Source of the DNA: Trichostrongylus colubriformis
Taxonomy: Eukaryota; Nematoda; Chromadorea; Rhabditida; Trichostrongylidae
Reading direction: 5' to 3'
Assembly (NCBI GenBank): GCA_963978905.1
Contig: OZ022259.1
Location: 32,732,343-32,796,342, forward strand
Length of the DNA stretch: 64,000 nt
The notes below the pieces were generated by a model. That model worked only from the letters and a program-made list of their open reading frames with translations, was not told where the DNA came from and did no database searches. This document shows positions 36,651-48,536 of this stretch, piece after piece. Each line of letters opens with the position of its first letter. Position 1 is the first letter of the stretch. The position numbers were made by a program, and so were the translations under genes.

Positions 36651-36726
36651 TTCATAGTACCTGGTAACTAGTTCATGACGTTCATAGTACATCTGTTCAT
36701 AGTACCTGGTAACTAGTTCATGACGT
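36651..36726. repeat. Tandem duplication, 45-bp period
   Basis: A 30-bp block beginning GTTCATAGTACCTGGTAACT occurs at about 36651 and 36696. The intervening sequence repeats part of it again. It looks like a small slippage-type duplication. Confidence 0.8.
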
Positions 36727-38668
36727 ACAACGTCGTCGTCGCTGTTCATCGCAACCGCATCTCTCTTATTGTTTTCCTCGTCGGCTACTTTATAATTCAG
36801 AAGGGCCCTAAATTAGGGGGTATGATGGGGTGAATCAGCGCTGTTCGGGCGAAGTCTAAGTGTCGCAATTATTCACATCATTTGTCGTCGTAAAGCTGTC
36901 ATTGTATCGACCTGAGTGGACACCGCCCTCTGGTGTGCCCATTTTCGTCCACAGCGTGCTGCGTGTGCTCAAACTCTGACCTCTTGCGTATGAATTATGC
37001 TCAGGATGACGCTCATATTCGTTTTCAAGGCTCATATTACTTCATGCTGGTGAAAAAGTAATCCCCAGAAATGAATAGCTGAAAGGCTATCGGTGTATAA
37101 CTCAATCGTTTCTTTGATTAGTCAGGTGAAATTGAAGCAATTCTCTTGTCTTGAAATTTAACTTGAATTATTCACGTGGCATCAAACTCCGCGTAATCAC
37201 TGGTGTAAAAATTAATTTTTTTTGGAACAGGCACTTCGGGAAAAATAATGACTTTCGACGGAGCTTCACTTCAAGATTGAAGCGGACCGATGCCGTAGTC
37301 AACTTCTCAGTTACTTGAATTTTTCCTCACAGTGGAACGCGTAGTCGTTCTGCCACGTCTCACAACCACACGGTGAGAATCTGTTGCTGGATCGATACCG
37401 CCAAGACCAACTATACCTTCAATCCCTTCAGGGTCGCTGAATTTTTTTCCTAAGCTGTCTTTGAGACAAAACCGAGCCTAATTAGAGCTAGGAGACATGC
37501 TTTCGTTAATAGTTCGAGCGGATTTGAAGGAAATGATCTGCGGTGAAACTCGCCTCAGAAGACGATCATTTGCTCCTCATCACCGCCTTGCCTGGGTGCG
37601 TTTCGCTGCATTGGGTGCCAACAGCGGAGTATCTTTGGAGAGCGCCTATGACCATAGCTTGGTTTGGCCGTGTTGTCGTTCCTTCAGGTACGGAAAAAGC
37701 ACATCCTCATGATGGAAGGGATTCACTCCGTGCTCATCATTCGGTTTCCTTTTCACTTCTCTCTTCTCTTGTGCCCTTACGTAGTACTTGCTATCATAAC
37801 CCAAAGTCGCCCAGTTGCCCCAACGGTGTCTTGAGATGCGATGAAAGGTCTATCATCATAGTTCCTTCTCGTGATTGAGTAAAATTTGTGGAAAAGTAAA
37901 GCCTCGGGGTTTAGGGTCACAAACTGGGATTACGTGTGATAACAGTGTCACAGCTGAGAAAAATTTAAATGTAAGAAAGGGGCACCGTGATCACGAGATT
38001 GAAGTCATTAGAATTTCGACTGACGCCTTTCCATTCGGAGAATGAGATAATTAAATGGGACCTAGCATTGCTCCTAAATAATAAGTTTGAATGACAGAAT
38101 TTCAGTTTTAGAGCTCATCCGTAACGACCTTGCACTTGCTTTCAGTTTTTTTTTGTAAAAATGAATGTTCACACGAGTCTATATAATTGTACATTTGAGT
38201 GTAGTAACGGCTCGCTCGAGGCAGCACATAGACGAAGCGCCCATGGGAAAAGTAGTACTTATGCTTCCTAGCAACCTCGTTACCTACATACGTTCGTCTC
38301 GGTTCGTCTCGGTCTTAATGTTAACGAGGTCATTTCGTGGACTCCCATTAACAGTTTTGGGTGGCGAGCCATAAACTCATAGCGACGCTTTGACCTTCCG
38401 TTTATTCAGAATGACCGCATATCAGGATTCGTTTATACTTGTGACTAATGATCCCCCTCGTAAGGGAGAGGGCTTTCAAAATTGCCTCTTCCGTCGCTTA
38501 TATGGCTTGGTTACGACAAAAGCTTTGAACTTGTCAGACTTTCGGGAGACACTTTCAAGGATCGAGTGCCATTATAGGGCGATCTGTTACCTGATACATT
38601 ATCTCTCTCAGAGGTCCCCCCACATCGCGCTACTATTTTGCACTAAATTTGTATTTTTTTCTTATTTA
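36727..38668. other. Non-coding, no gene recognised
   Basis: Near 37525-37555 lies another copy of the short motif TGATCTGCGGTGAAAC. No gene recognised. Confidence 0.35.
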
Positions 38669-39018
38669 CTGCAAGGAGTCGTCCACGAAAAAAAAAGAGT
38701 CTCTTTGTCACATATATATTCATGATCTATTTGCCTAGTATTGGCCGCATGCAAAGTTTCACGCGAAAAAGTGACAGCTCGGCTAAGAAAGAGCTCTCCA
38801 AATTCTCGTCCAGTGGGCGGGGCTTCCAGTGTGAAAGTCCCGTCCCCTCGTCCGCCGCGATTGGGAACGGAGAATGGGACTGTTTACGTATTCTGTCACT
38901 ACAATGCTCTTTCTCACATTTTTCGCGTGAAACTTTGCATGCGACCCTTACTAGGCAAATAGAATAAAATATATGGGTAACAAACAAAAACTCATTTTTC
39001 CGTGGATGATCCTTTCAA
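38669..39018. mobile_element. Possible family-R-like TIR element hosting another MITE
   Basis: Left GCAAGGAGTCGTCCACGAAA and right CCGTGGATGATCCTTTCAA form an imperfect inverted pair. It resembles the ends of the elements at 12520-12981 and 18589-19062. Most of the interior is a different MITE (38726-38963). The pairing is short, so the call is tentative. Confidence 0.45.
38726..38963. mobile_element. MITE with GCATGCAAAGTTTCACGCG arms
   Basis: The inverted ends are TCTATTTGCCTAGTA on the left and TACTAGGCAAATAGA on the right. They continue into GCATGCAAAGTTTCACGCGA on one side and its exact inverse on the other. Arm length is ~45 bp and the interior is GC-richer. Open frames on both strands are by-products. 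Confidence 0.85.
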
Positions 39019-39352
39019 TTTTTTTTCATCATATTCGTGGTTGCTACAACGTGGATTTTCCATGAATTCCGAATACTGATTTTAGAGTACTCTGAAATTT
39101 TTGAATTACTTAAAAAACAGCAGGTGTCCGTGATCAGTAGAGAGCAACTTTTAAAGCAAATTTTGCGAGGCTCAGCACTTTCTCAAGCTTATAACGACCT
39201 AGGATGGCTTCTGAAAGATTACCGTATGAGGTGAATTCGATCTCCTCCCTCATTTTCCTTACTGATGAGCATCGAAGACGGATTTATACTGCTAACACTC
39301 AAATTCTTTATTGCTATGATAATAACTTTCATAGCATATGACAAGCGGGAAC
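39019..39352. other. Non-coding, no gene recognised
   Basis: No recognisable gene. Confidence 0.35.
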
Positions 39353-39354
39353 TA

Positions 39355-40226
39355 TTAGGCTGTCCCGAAAGTTCCGGAACACCTTGGCGGACAAGGGTTT
39401 TCGGGCCTTCCCACGATGGATAGCCAGGGCATTTGTCGATTGACTTTGAGCAACGTTCCATGCCATAGGTATATAAGGATTCGCGCCTATCCACAAAAGG
39501 AATAGAGCTCGAAATGGACGAGACGTCACTCCGAGCATTGTACCTCTACGAGTTCTATCGAGGGAGTTCCATAAGGGAAGCGGTCCAAATAATCAGCGTC
39601 GCATGTGGAGCAAGCACAACTATCCACCGTTGGTTCACCCGCTTCCGTCCTGAAGATATAGCCCTGAAAGATCAGCAACGCAGTGGCCGTCCATCTGAGC
39701 TGACGATCAGCTTCTCAGGAGAACTGTGCAGGAGAACCCCACGGCAAGCACACGTGAAGTGGCCCTGCTACTCGGTTGTGGGAACACCACAGTCGATCAG
39801 CATCTCACTCGGCTGGGATACCGGAAAGTGCTCTCGACTTGGACACCCCATGCCCTATCCGACCGCCGACATCTGGCAACATTCACCCGGGACACCTTGG
39901 CGACGCTAGGCTGAGAAGTGCTACCACATCCTCCATATAGCCCCGACCTCGCACCGTCTGCCTACCACCTGTTCGCCCCTCTACAAAACTTCCTAAAGGG
40001 GAAACAGCTCAAAAAGCAGCGCGACATCGAGATGGAGGTCGAGCATTTCTTCGCGAGGCAGTCTCAACAGTTCTGGGCGGATGGGATTGGCAAGCTTCCG
40101 GATAGATGACAGAAGGTGATAGATAGTAATGGTGAATATCTTGTTAGCTGAAATGTGTTTATGTTGTAAAGAAATAAATTTGAAAAAAAGTGGTCGGGGT
40201 GTTCCGGAACTTTCGGGACAACCTAA
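39355..40226 (+). mobile_element. Internally deleted mariner, 872 bp
   Basis: Flanked by TA (39353-39354 and 40227-40228). The terminal inverted repeats of ~28 bp begin TTAGGCTGTCCCGAAAGTTC and TTAGGTTGTCCCGAAAGTTC. It is shorter than a full mariner by about 400 bp. The two termini differ at one base over the first ~20 positions, so the insertion is not very old. Confidence 0.93.
39514..40107 (+). pseudogene. Mariner transposase lacking the first catalytic region
   Basis: Start MDETSLRALYLYEF at 39514, helix-turn-helix, then HRWFTRFRPEDIALKDQQRS and SGRPSEL. A frameshift near 39712 leads to ENPTASTREVALLLGC and WTPHALSD. The sequence jumps to TRDTLATLG, so the stretch holding the first and second catalytic Asp is deleted. 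A stop follows at 39912-39914 in place of the usual Trp of GWEVLPH. In PYSPDLAPSAYHLF the third catalytic Asp (normally SDYHLF) is Ala. The C-terminus QQFWADGIGKLPDR is intact. Confidence 0.9.
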
Positions 40227-40267
40227 TACATAGGCTGATTGCACTTTTTCGCAAGAACTTCATTTAA

Positions 40268-40556
40268 AAAAACCAGCTTGCTGGCGCACACTACTGCGCG
40301 CGATTCATGGAGATGCTGTGCAAAATGGGTTTGATCGGCATGACCAAATTGTGTATGGAGTTAAGTGGAAACTTCTTTCCTCAGCTTTCAGCTGATTTAT
40401 TTATTTGGATAAAAGCAGAGATGTTTGGATAAAAGCAGAGAAGATGGATAAAAAAAGCACTTTGGTGTAATCATACTTCAGTCGCTTTGCATCGAACCCG
40501 TTTTACACGTCATGGGCACGAATCACGCGCAGTAGTGTGCGCGAGCCAGCTGGTTT
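40268..40556. mobile_element. Inverted-repeat element with CTGGCGCACACTACTGCGCG ends
   Basis: The left end AAAACCAGCTTGCTGGCGCA and the right end (reading inward) AAACCAGCTGGCTCGCGCA continue into CACTACTGCGCG and share about 45 bp. The same sequence starts the tandem-repeat element at 56802. It may be the 5' end of a larger element that includes the satellite downstream, or a separate MITE. Confidence 0.65.
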
Positions 40557-41039
40557 AGGTCATCATTGGGAGTCTGAATAGTTTAGACATCAATAATTTT
40601 ATATTCGGTTGCATCGATTGGTAACAATTTGTTCATTTGCTGAGCATCTAATTCCTACACATCGATAGTAGATCCAAATTCCAATTATCGACGTATATCG
40701 TTTTCGTAAACATGCTTCACTATTTGGTATTTTGCGCAGTTTAGCGGTCGATACTCAGTGTTGCTGCCAGTACCGCATTAGAAATGATTCAGAGCGGAAG
40801 GTTTGCTTTGTTATCACAAATATAGGTTACATCATGGTTATCAATGTAGATCGCTGTATCAAGAGAAATGCACCATTTTTTGGATTGCTAAACAATTCAG
40901 CGGTCGATACATCGGCCAGTGATATCAGAACATAGACAAAACATGTTCACCCAATGGCAGTGAGCATCAGACGCTTTTGCTAAAGCGGTCGCATAGTAGC
41001 ATCAAGCGATGTAAGGGTTTAATCTCATCCAATTCCTAA
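40557..41039. other. AT-rich spacer before the satellite
   Basis: No gene. Contains two ~25-bp near-repeats around 40739-40765 and 40895-40922 (AGCGGTCGATAC). Confidence 0.4.
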
Positions 41040-44000
41040 CGGTTTTTATCAGCCTCTGTAAGTCGTTATCAATTTCACTGAGGCCCCTGTACCCAACAGT
41101 ACCATTGAGGTCCCCCTACTCTGCAATACCTGCGGATGTCCACTTTTAGCCGCAAAAGCGTACCGGCCTTGGTGACATTTTCCTTCTCACGCTCCTAATC
41201 GAATCTTATCAACCATTATCAGTTTAGGTCACCCACTTATGAATGTCCCCATCCCACTCTGCTAAACACCCATGAGTGTCAGCGCTCTTGGATCAACGCG
41301 AAAGGCGAAAGGAATTTGGCGACATTCGCCTTCTCTGATCCTTATCAAATCTTATCAACCGTTATCAAGCTGGACCATCCACCATTAATGTCCTCGTTTT
41401 ACCCCGCACAACACCTGTGACTATGAACGCTCCGGGACCGATGCGAAAAGCGAAACGAATTTGACGACATTCGCCTTCTCATGCTCCTTATCAGATCTTA
41501 TCAATCGTTATCAAGGTGGATCACCCACCGTCATTGACCCCGTCTCACCCCGCAATACACTTGTGAGTATGAACGCTCCGGGACCAATGAGGAAAGCGAA
41601 ACGGATTCGACGACTCTACCCTTTTTACGCTCTTTATCAAATCTTAGCAACCGTTATCAATTTGGATCACCCACCATTAATGTCCTTGACCAAACCTGTA
41701 AAATACCCATGAGTGTCAGCGCTCTAGGACCGATGCGAAAAGTGAAACGGATTCGACGACTATAGCCATTTCACGCTCCTTATCGAATCTTATCAACCGT
41801 TATCAATGCGGGTCACCCACCATTAATGTTCCCGCCCCATTCCGCAAAACACCCACAGCGCTCTGGGATCAACCCGAAAGGCGAAATGAATTTGGCGACA
41901 TTCGCCTTCTCTGATCCTTATCAAATCTTATCAACCGTTATCAAGCTGATCCACCGTTATTGACCCCGTCTTACCCCGCAAAACACTTGTGATTATGAAC
42001 GCTCCGGGACCAATAAGAAAAGCGAAACGAATTTGACGACATTCGCCTTCTCATGCTCTTTATCAGATCTTATCAATCGTTATCAAGGTGGATCATCCAC
42101 CGTCATTGACCCCGTCTTACCTCGCAATACACTTGTGAGTATGAACGCTCCGGGACCAATGAGGAAAGCGAAACGGATTCGACGACTCTACCCTTTTTAC
42201 GCTCTTTATCAAATCTTAGCAACCGTTATCAATTTGGATCACCCACCATTAATGTCCTTGACCAAACCTGTAAAATACCCATGAGTGTCAGCGCTCTAGG
42301 ACCGATGCGAAAAGTGAAACGGATTCGACGACTATAGCCATTTCACGCTCTTTATCGAATCTTATCAACCGTTATCAATGCGGGTCACCCACCATTAATG
42401 TTCCCGCCCCATTCCGCAAAACACCCACAGCGCTCTGGGATCAACCCGAAAGGCGAAACGAATTTGGCGACATTCGCCTTCTCTGATCCTTATCAAATCT
42501 TATCAACCGTTATCAAGCTGGACCATCCACCGTTATTGACCCCGTCTTACCCCGCAAAACACTTGTGATTATGAACGCTCCGGGACCAATAAGAAAAGCG
42601 AAACGAATTTGACGACATTCGCCTTCTCATGCTCTTTATCAGATCTTATCAATCGTTATCAAGGTGGATCATCCACCGTCATTGACCCCGTCTTACCCCG
42701 CAATACACTTGTGAGTATGAACGCTCCGGGACCAATGAGGAAAGCGAAACGGATTCGACGACTCTACCCTTTTTACGCTCTTTATCAAATCTTAGCAACC
42801 GTTATCAATTTGGATCACCCACCATTAATGTCCTTGACCAAACCTGTAAAATACCCATGAGTGTCAGCGCTCTAGGACCGATGCGAAAAGTGAAACGGAT
42901 TTGACGACTATAGCCATTTCACGCTCTTTATCGAATCTTATCAACCGTTATCAATGCGGGTCACCCACCATTAATGTTCCCGCCCCATTCCGCAAAACAC
43001 CCACAGCGCTCTGGGATCAACCCGAAAGGCGAAACGAATTTGGCGACATTCGCCTTCTCTGATCCTTATCAAATCCTATCAACCGTTATCAAGCTGGACC
43101 ATCCACCGTTATTGACCCCGTCTTACCCCGCAAAACACTTGTGATTATGAACGCTCCGGGACCAATAAGAAAAGCGAAACGAATTTGACGACATTCGCCT
43201 TCTCATGCTCTTTATCAGATCTTATCAATCGTTATCAAGGTGGATCATCCACCGTCATTGACCCCGTCTTACCCCGCAATACACTTGTGAGTATGAACGC
43301 TCCGGGACCAATGAGGAAAGCGAAACGGATTCGACGACTCTACCCTTTTTACGCTCTTTATCAAATCTTAGCAACCGTTATCAATTTGGATCACCCACCA
43401 TTAATGTCCTTGACCAAACCTGTAAAATACCCATGAGTGTCAGCGCTCTAGGACCGATGCGAAAAGTGAAACGGATTCGACGACTATAGCCATTTCACGC
43501 TCTTTATCGAATCTTATCAACCGTTATCAATGCGGGTCACCCACCATTAATGTTCCCGCCCCATTCCGCAAAACACCCACAGCGCTCTGGGATCAACCCG
43601 AAAGGCGAAACGAATTTGGCGACATTCGCTTTCTCTGATCCTTATCAAATCTTATCAACCGTTATCAAGCTGGACCATCCACCGTTATTGACCCCGTCTT
43701 ACCCCGCAAAACACTTGTGATTATGAACGCTCCGGGACCAATAAGAAAAGCGAAAAGAATTTGACGACATTCGCCTTCTCATGCTCTTTATCAGATCTTA
43801 TCAATCGTTATCAAGGTGGATCATCCACCGTCATTGACCCCGTCTTACCCCGCAATACACTTGTGAGTATGAACGCTCCGGGACCAATGAGGAAAGCGAA
43901 ACGGATTCGACGACTCTACCCTTTTTACGCTCTTTATCAAATCTTAGCAACCGTTATCAATTTGGATCACCCACCATTAATGTCCTTGACCAAACCTGTA

Positions 44001-45990
44001 AAATACCCATGAGTGTCAGCGCTCTAGGACCGATGCGAAAAGTGAAACGGATTCGACGACTATAGCCTTTTCACGCTCTTTATCGAATCTTATCAACCGT
44101 TATCAATGCGGGTCACCCACCATTAATGTTCCCGCCCCATTCCGCAAAACACCCACAGCGCTCTGGGATCAACCCGAAAGGCGAAACGAATTTGGCGACA
44201 TTCGCCTTCTCTGATCCTTATCAAATCTTATCAACCGTTATCAAGCTGGACCATCCACCGTTATTGACCCCGTCTTACCCCGCAAAACACTTGTGATTAT
44301 GAACGCTCCGGGACCAATAAGAAAAGCGAAACGAATTTGACGACATTCGCCTTCTCATGCTCTTTATCAGATCTTATCAATCGTTATCAAGGTGGATCAT
44401 CCACCGTCATTGACCCCGTCTTACCCCGCAATACACTTGTGAGTATGAACGCTCCGGGACCAATGAGGAAAGCGAAACGGATTCAACGACTCTACCCTTT
44501 TTACGCTCTTTATCAAATCTTAGCAACCGTTATCAATTTGGATCACCCACCATTAATGTCCTTGACCAAACCTGTAAAATACCCATGAGTGTCAGCGCTC
44601 TAGGACCGATGCGAAAAGTGAAACGGATTCGACGACTATAGCCATTTCACGCTCTTTATCGAATCTTATCAACCGTTATCAATGCGGGTCACCCACCATT
44701 AATGTTCCCGCCCCATTCCGCAAAACACCCACAGCGCTCTGGGATCAACCCGAAAGGCGAAACGAATTTGGCGACATTCGCCTTCTCTGATCCTTATCAA
44801 ATCTTATCAACCGTTATCAAGCTGGACCATCCACCGTTATTGACCCCGTCTTACCCCACAAAACACTTGTGATTATGAACGCTCCGGGACCAATAAGAAA
44901 AGCGAAACGAATTTGACGACATTCGCCTTCTCATGCTCTTTATCAGATCTTATCAATCGTTATCAAGGTGGATCATCCACCGTCATTGACCCCGTCTTAC
45001 CTCGCAATACACTTGTGAGTATGAACGCTCCGGGACCAATGAGGAAAGCGAAACGGATTCGACGACTCTACCCTTTTTACGCTCTTTATCAAATCTTAGC
45101 AACCGTTATCAATTTGGATCACCCACCATTAATGTCCTTGACCAAACCTGTAAAATACCCATGAGTGTCAGCGCTCTAGGACCGATGCGAAAAGTGAAAC
45201 GGATTCGACGACTATAGCCATTTCACGCTCTTTATCGAATCTTATCAACCGTTATCAATGCGGGTCACCCACCATTAATGTTCCCGCCCCATTCCGCAAA
45301 ACACCCACAGCGCTCTGGGATCAACCCGAAAGGCGAAACGAATTTGGCGACATTCGCCTTCTCTGATCCTTATCAAATCTTATCAACCGTTATCAAGCTG
45401 GACCATCCACCGTTATTGACCCCGTCTTACCCCGCAAAACACTTGTGATTATGAACGCTCCGGGACCAATAAGAAAAGCGAAACGAATTTGACGACATTC
45501 GCCTTCTCATGCTCTTTATCAGATCTTATCAATCGTTATCAAGGTGGATCATCCACCGTCATTGACCCCGTCTTACCCCGCAATACACTTGTGAGTATGA
45601 ACGCTCCGGGACCAATGAGGAAAGCGAAACGGATTCGACGACTCTACCCTTTTTACGCTCTTTATCAAATCTTAGCAACCGTTATCAATTTGGATCACCC
45701 ACCATTAATGTCCTTGACCAAACCTGTAAAATACCCGTGAGTGTCAGCGCTCTAGGACCGATGCGAAAAGCGAAACGGATTCGACGACTATAGCCATTTT
45801 ACGCTCCTTATCGAATCTTATCAACCGTTATCAATGCGAGTCACCCACCATTAATGTTCCCGCCCCATCCCGCAAAACACTCATGAGTGTCAGCGCTCTG
45901 GGATTAACCCGAAAGGCGAAACGACCTTGGTGACATTCGCCTTTCAAGGCTCCTTATCAGCGTGTATCAGCTGCTATCACTTTCGGTCCA
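41040..45990. repeat. Satellite array, 576-bp higher-order unit of four ~144-bp monomers
   Basis: Eight near-identical 576-bp units can be phased by equivalent points at 41461, 42033, 42609, 43185, 43761, 44337, 44913 and 45489. The first step is 572 bp because of a 4-bp deletion near 41947. Each unit holds four diverged monomers ending in a TTATC cluster and followed by a CACCCACC-type block. Outer monomers at both edges are degenerate and inner units nearly uniform, the usual pattern of homogenisation by unequal exchange. An 83-codon frame recurs in every unit only because the unit recurs. There are about 34 monomers in total. Confidence 0.97.
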
Positions 45991-46090
45991 CCACCGCTGG
46001 GGTTCCCTTGGCACCCCCTATATCACTTGTAAAAATCAGCGTCCCAGCTTTGCTGCGACGCGAGATATGAATTTCGTGACAGACAGACGG

Positions 46091-46121
<31 letters not shown>

Positions 46122-46145
46122 TACTAAGCGAATTATATATAGTAG
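45991..46145 (+). repeat. Terminal tail of the array with AC microsatellite
   Basis: The last degenerate monomer runs into ATTTCGTGACAGACAGACGG, then about 13 AC repeats (46091-46117), then GAATTATATATAGTAGG. The CGTGACA-CAGAC motif followed by TATATA recurs at 57598-57644 at the end of another tandem-repeat element. This looks like a shared transposon 3' terminus. Confidence 0.75.
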
Positions 46146-46778
46146 GATAATTGACTACTTCGACATTTCCCTGCAGTCATGTTGCGTAGGCTACTAATTT
46201 TCCCTCTTCAATATACACAGATAATCTAGTATTACTTTAACACCGCACATGCAATTAAATGCTTTCAATTTGCCAACTCATTAATTTCATTCTGTATTGA
46301 AAATCACCTTGCTGAAGTGTCATTCAATAACGGTACAGGTCTATGTGCATCTTACTCTCACCGCAAAGGTCAAGGTTGAGCAGATATTAATTAAAACTGC
46401 TAATTTGCATAGCTTCTGAACTACCCTCCTCTCTAGATGTATAGATTTTCTCCAAAGATGGCTGTGCGTAATGAGCCGAGGATAAGATGCTTATCGACCA
46501 TTCACATATCGCCTATTCGCGCTATCAATACGTATTCAACATGCGGAGCCTTGTCGAACGACGGTCCAGAAATTTACCGGCGTGAGGGTCTACAGCGGTG
46601 TTTCGAACTTCCATAGAGTTTCGCGGCGGCTCGCCACTTTCACGATAGGCGTGGTTGAATAGGCATCACGCTTCTCTTGTACCGCCCCGGAACGTTCTGA
46701 TTAAGCGCTGTCAAGCACCGAATTCTTAGTAGCGCTCTCCGGATTTTTTAGTACAGATTTTCCAGTCGCGGCTTCTTA
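46146..46778. other. Non-coding, no gene recognised
   Basis: No recognisable gene or repeat. Confidence 0.35.
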
Positions 46779-47042
46779 GGCTACGTTCATGCCCAACTGA
46801 ATGGGATTTTTGGCGCATCGGCGGATCGGCGTACCGACGCCTCCGCGATTTGATTGCGATGCCATATACCACCACGTGAGTTCATTAGCATTGTGGCAAC
46901 TAGCCGTAATCGCGGATGCGCCGATCCGCCAATTCTCTCGAATCACGGATGCGCGAATGCGCTCATTTTCTCGATCGATACGTATATCTAACTTTACACC
47001 GATGCGCCAAAAATCACATTCATTTGAGTATGAACGCAGCCC
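46779..47042. mobile_element. MITE with GGCTRCGTTCAT ends
   Basis: The left end GGCTACGTTCATGCCCAACT and the inverted right end (GGCTGCGTTCATACTCAAAT read inward) share ~43 bp through GATTTTTGGCGCATCGG. The interior contains further GCGCATCCGCGATT-type inverted pieces and CGATACGTAT. The same family flanks the nested element at 49335-50949. A clean target duplication is not visible. Confidence 0.85.
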
Positions 47043-47084
47043 AATTAGTGTATGATACGCACCCTACGAGGGTCTATTATTGTA

Positions 47085-47258
47085 CAGTCCATTTCCCAAA
47101 AACTGAGTAAGCGTGTCCCACGGACTTGTATAAACGTGTATCAAACTCTCTCAATTCTCTCACCCCGCCACACACTCTCACTCTCGCCACGCAGTCTCAC
47201 TCTCGCCATTCACCCAAGTTCGAAGGACACGCCCAATCAGTTTTCGGGAGATGGACTA
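47085..47258. mobile_element. Short TA MITE (CAGTCCATTTCC ends), 174 bp
   Basis: Flanked by TA (47083-47084 and 47259-47260). The ends are CAGTCCATTTCCCAAAAACT and its inverse TTTTCGGGAGATGGACTA. The interior shows expanded CTCTCACTCTCGCCA repeats relative to the copies at 53765-53896 and 1054-1917. Confidence 0.83.
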
Positions 47259-47260
47259 TA

Positions 47261-48375
47261 TGTGTGCCTATTGACAGTAAACGGTATATAGGAGGGATAG
47301 GAGCGTGTAACTCAAATGAGCCCCATTTCTAGCTGCAGAATTTCAGGGGAGGGGGACATTTGTTTCCCTCTTTTCTCATTGAAAACATTATTGATTCAAG
47401 TAACTCACATCGGATGCTTTTCGCTGCTAATGTTGGGGCTTAATGGGTGCAAATGTCTAGAGGGCACCTTTGGAGGATTGCAATAGGAATGGCATTGGTA
47501 AAGGTTTGAACATTCATCAAATAGAATCGCTTGGTTTCCTGTGCACACTGACTATAATTTAGAAGTGCTCTGTAGGTTGTAGAACCTGTTGCTTTGGTAG
47601 CGTCATTTTCCATTTAAGCCTTGATAAATAGGAGCTCGTAGATGCAACAAATCCCCTACAAACGAGAGGATTTCGCATGACTTCAGAATCTGTTTACCCA
47701 TTCGAAGCTTTGTTCCACTCCTACGCCAAGCTGTTGCTCCCCCCTCTCTCTCAGGACCAAGGCACCCATTCGAAGGCTTCACAGGGTTGAGGAAAAATCA
47801 GAACCACATATTAAACATTTCTCTGTGAACAAACATTCCAATCCAATAGGAATGATCTGTGGCGAAACTTCCATTGAAGCTCAGGGTTTCAATCGCGATA
47901 CCCCGGGAATCATTTCGAATTGTGACACATCAATATTTCCATTTGCTGCAAGAGCGACTGTCTTATTTAGGCTCTTCCCGTTTGCATTTAGTGATGCAAG
48001 GAGAGAAAGAAAAGTAGTGTAAAGGAAGGTTCTCGGGTTCCTATTTTTCGGGTTTCTTGACTGTTCGATTCCGTTATTTCTCTACTGTCACACAATTGAT
48101 CACCTCGGCTTTCAATCCACATTTATTCCACAATCTGCTAACTTACCCTTAGGGCCATCAAGCCTTGCGGGCGGGTCATTGAGCTATGTTTGCTTTTCGG
48201 ACCTTCCGATGCAATCTACGAGACCCGGGTTTCCGCACAAATAAACTCTCTGTTCTCTGTCCGCTGTGCTGTCCGTCGACACCACTGCTCAAAAGCCTGG
48301 ACCTTGGATGAATGGACAACTTTTGGGTGCGTTAAAGATATCGCATGATAAGAGAATGCAAAGCGTATGTGCATA
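47261..48375. other. Upstream region of the synthase gene
   Basis: No gene recognised. Around 47845-47875 lies a further copy of the TGATCTGTGGCGAAAC motif. Any promoter of the downstream gene would lie here or further upstream, but no clear TATA box is seen. Confidence 0.35.
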
Positions 48376-48390
48376 TTATTCTCAGCAGTG
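48376..48390 (+). promoter_or_regulatory. Probable trans-splice acceptor before the start codon
   Basis: TTATTCTCAG ends at 48385, five bases before ATG at 48391. A T-rich TTTCAG-like acceptor this close to the first ATG, with no upstream coding exon, is the usual picture for spliced-leader addition in nematodes. It is inferred from position only. Confidence 0.5.
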
Positions 48391-48536
48391 ATGAACACGT
48401 GGCTGAGTATCAGCCAACGTGGCTTGCAGCGAAAGCGCGCCGATCATCTGAAGTTAGGCAATTTTCATAATTTGGATTTCTTCCGATGGGTGGCGTACAA
48501 CTTCGCAATAAAACCGTATCTAAACGGCAAGGCAAG
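48391..48536 (+). CDS. Synthase exon 1 (N-terminal cytosolic part)
   Basis: Codes MNTWLSISQRGLQ onward to YNFAIKPYLNGKA, 48 codons plus 2 nt. Donor AAG|GTTAGT. The phase (2) matches the acceptor at 48707. This region is poorly conserved in the family, so exon 1 rests on splice phase, start context and proximity rather than similarity. An alternative start inside exon 2 (ATG 48720) would shorten the N-terminus. Confidence 0.55.

Noticed and set aside
41461..45740. Eight nearly identical 83-codon open frames, one per 576-bp unit, as a possible tandem gene family
   Set aside because: They recur because the satellite unit recurs and 576 is divisible by three. They have no start context, splice sites or known domain, and the sequence is made of TTATC clusters and monomer blocks.
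41040..45990. CRISPR-like or bacterial repeat array
   Set aside because: Units are contiguous ~144-bp monomers without unique spacers, and the context is eukaryotic.
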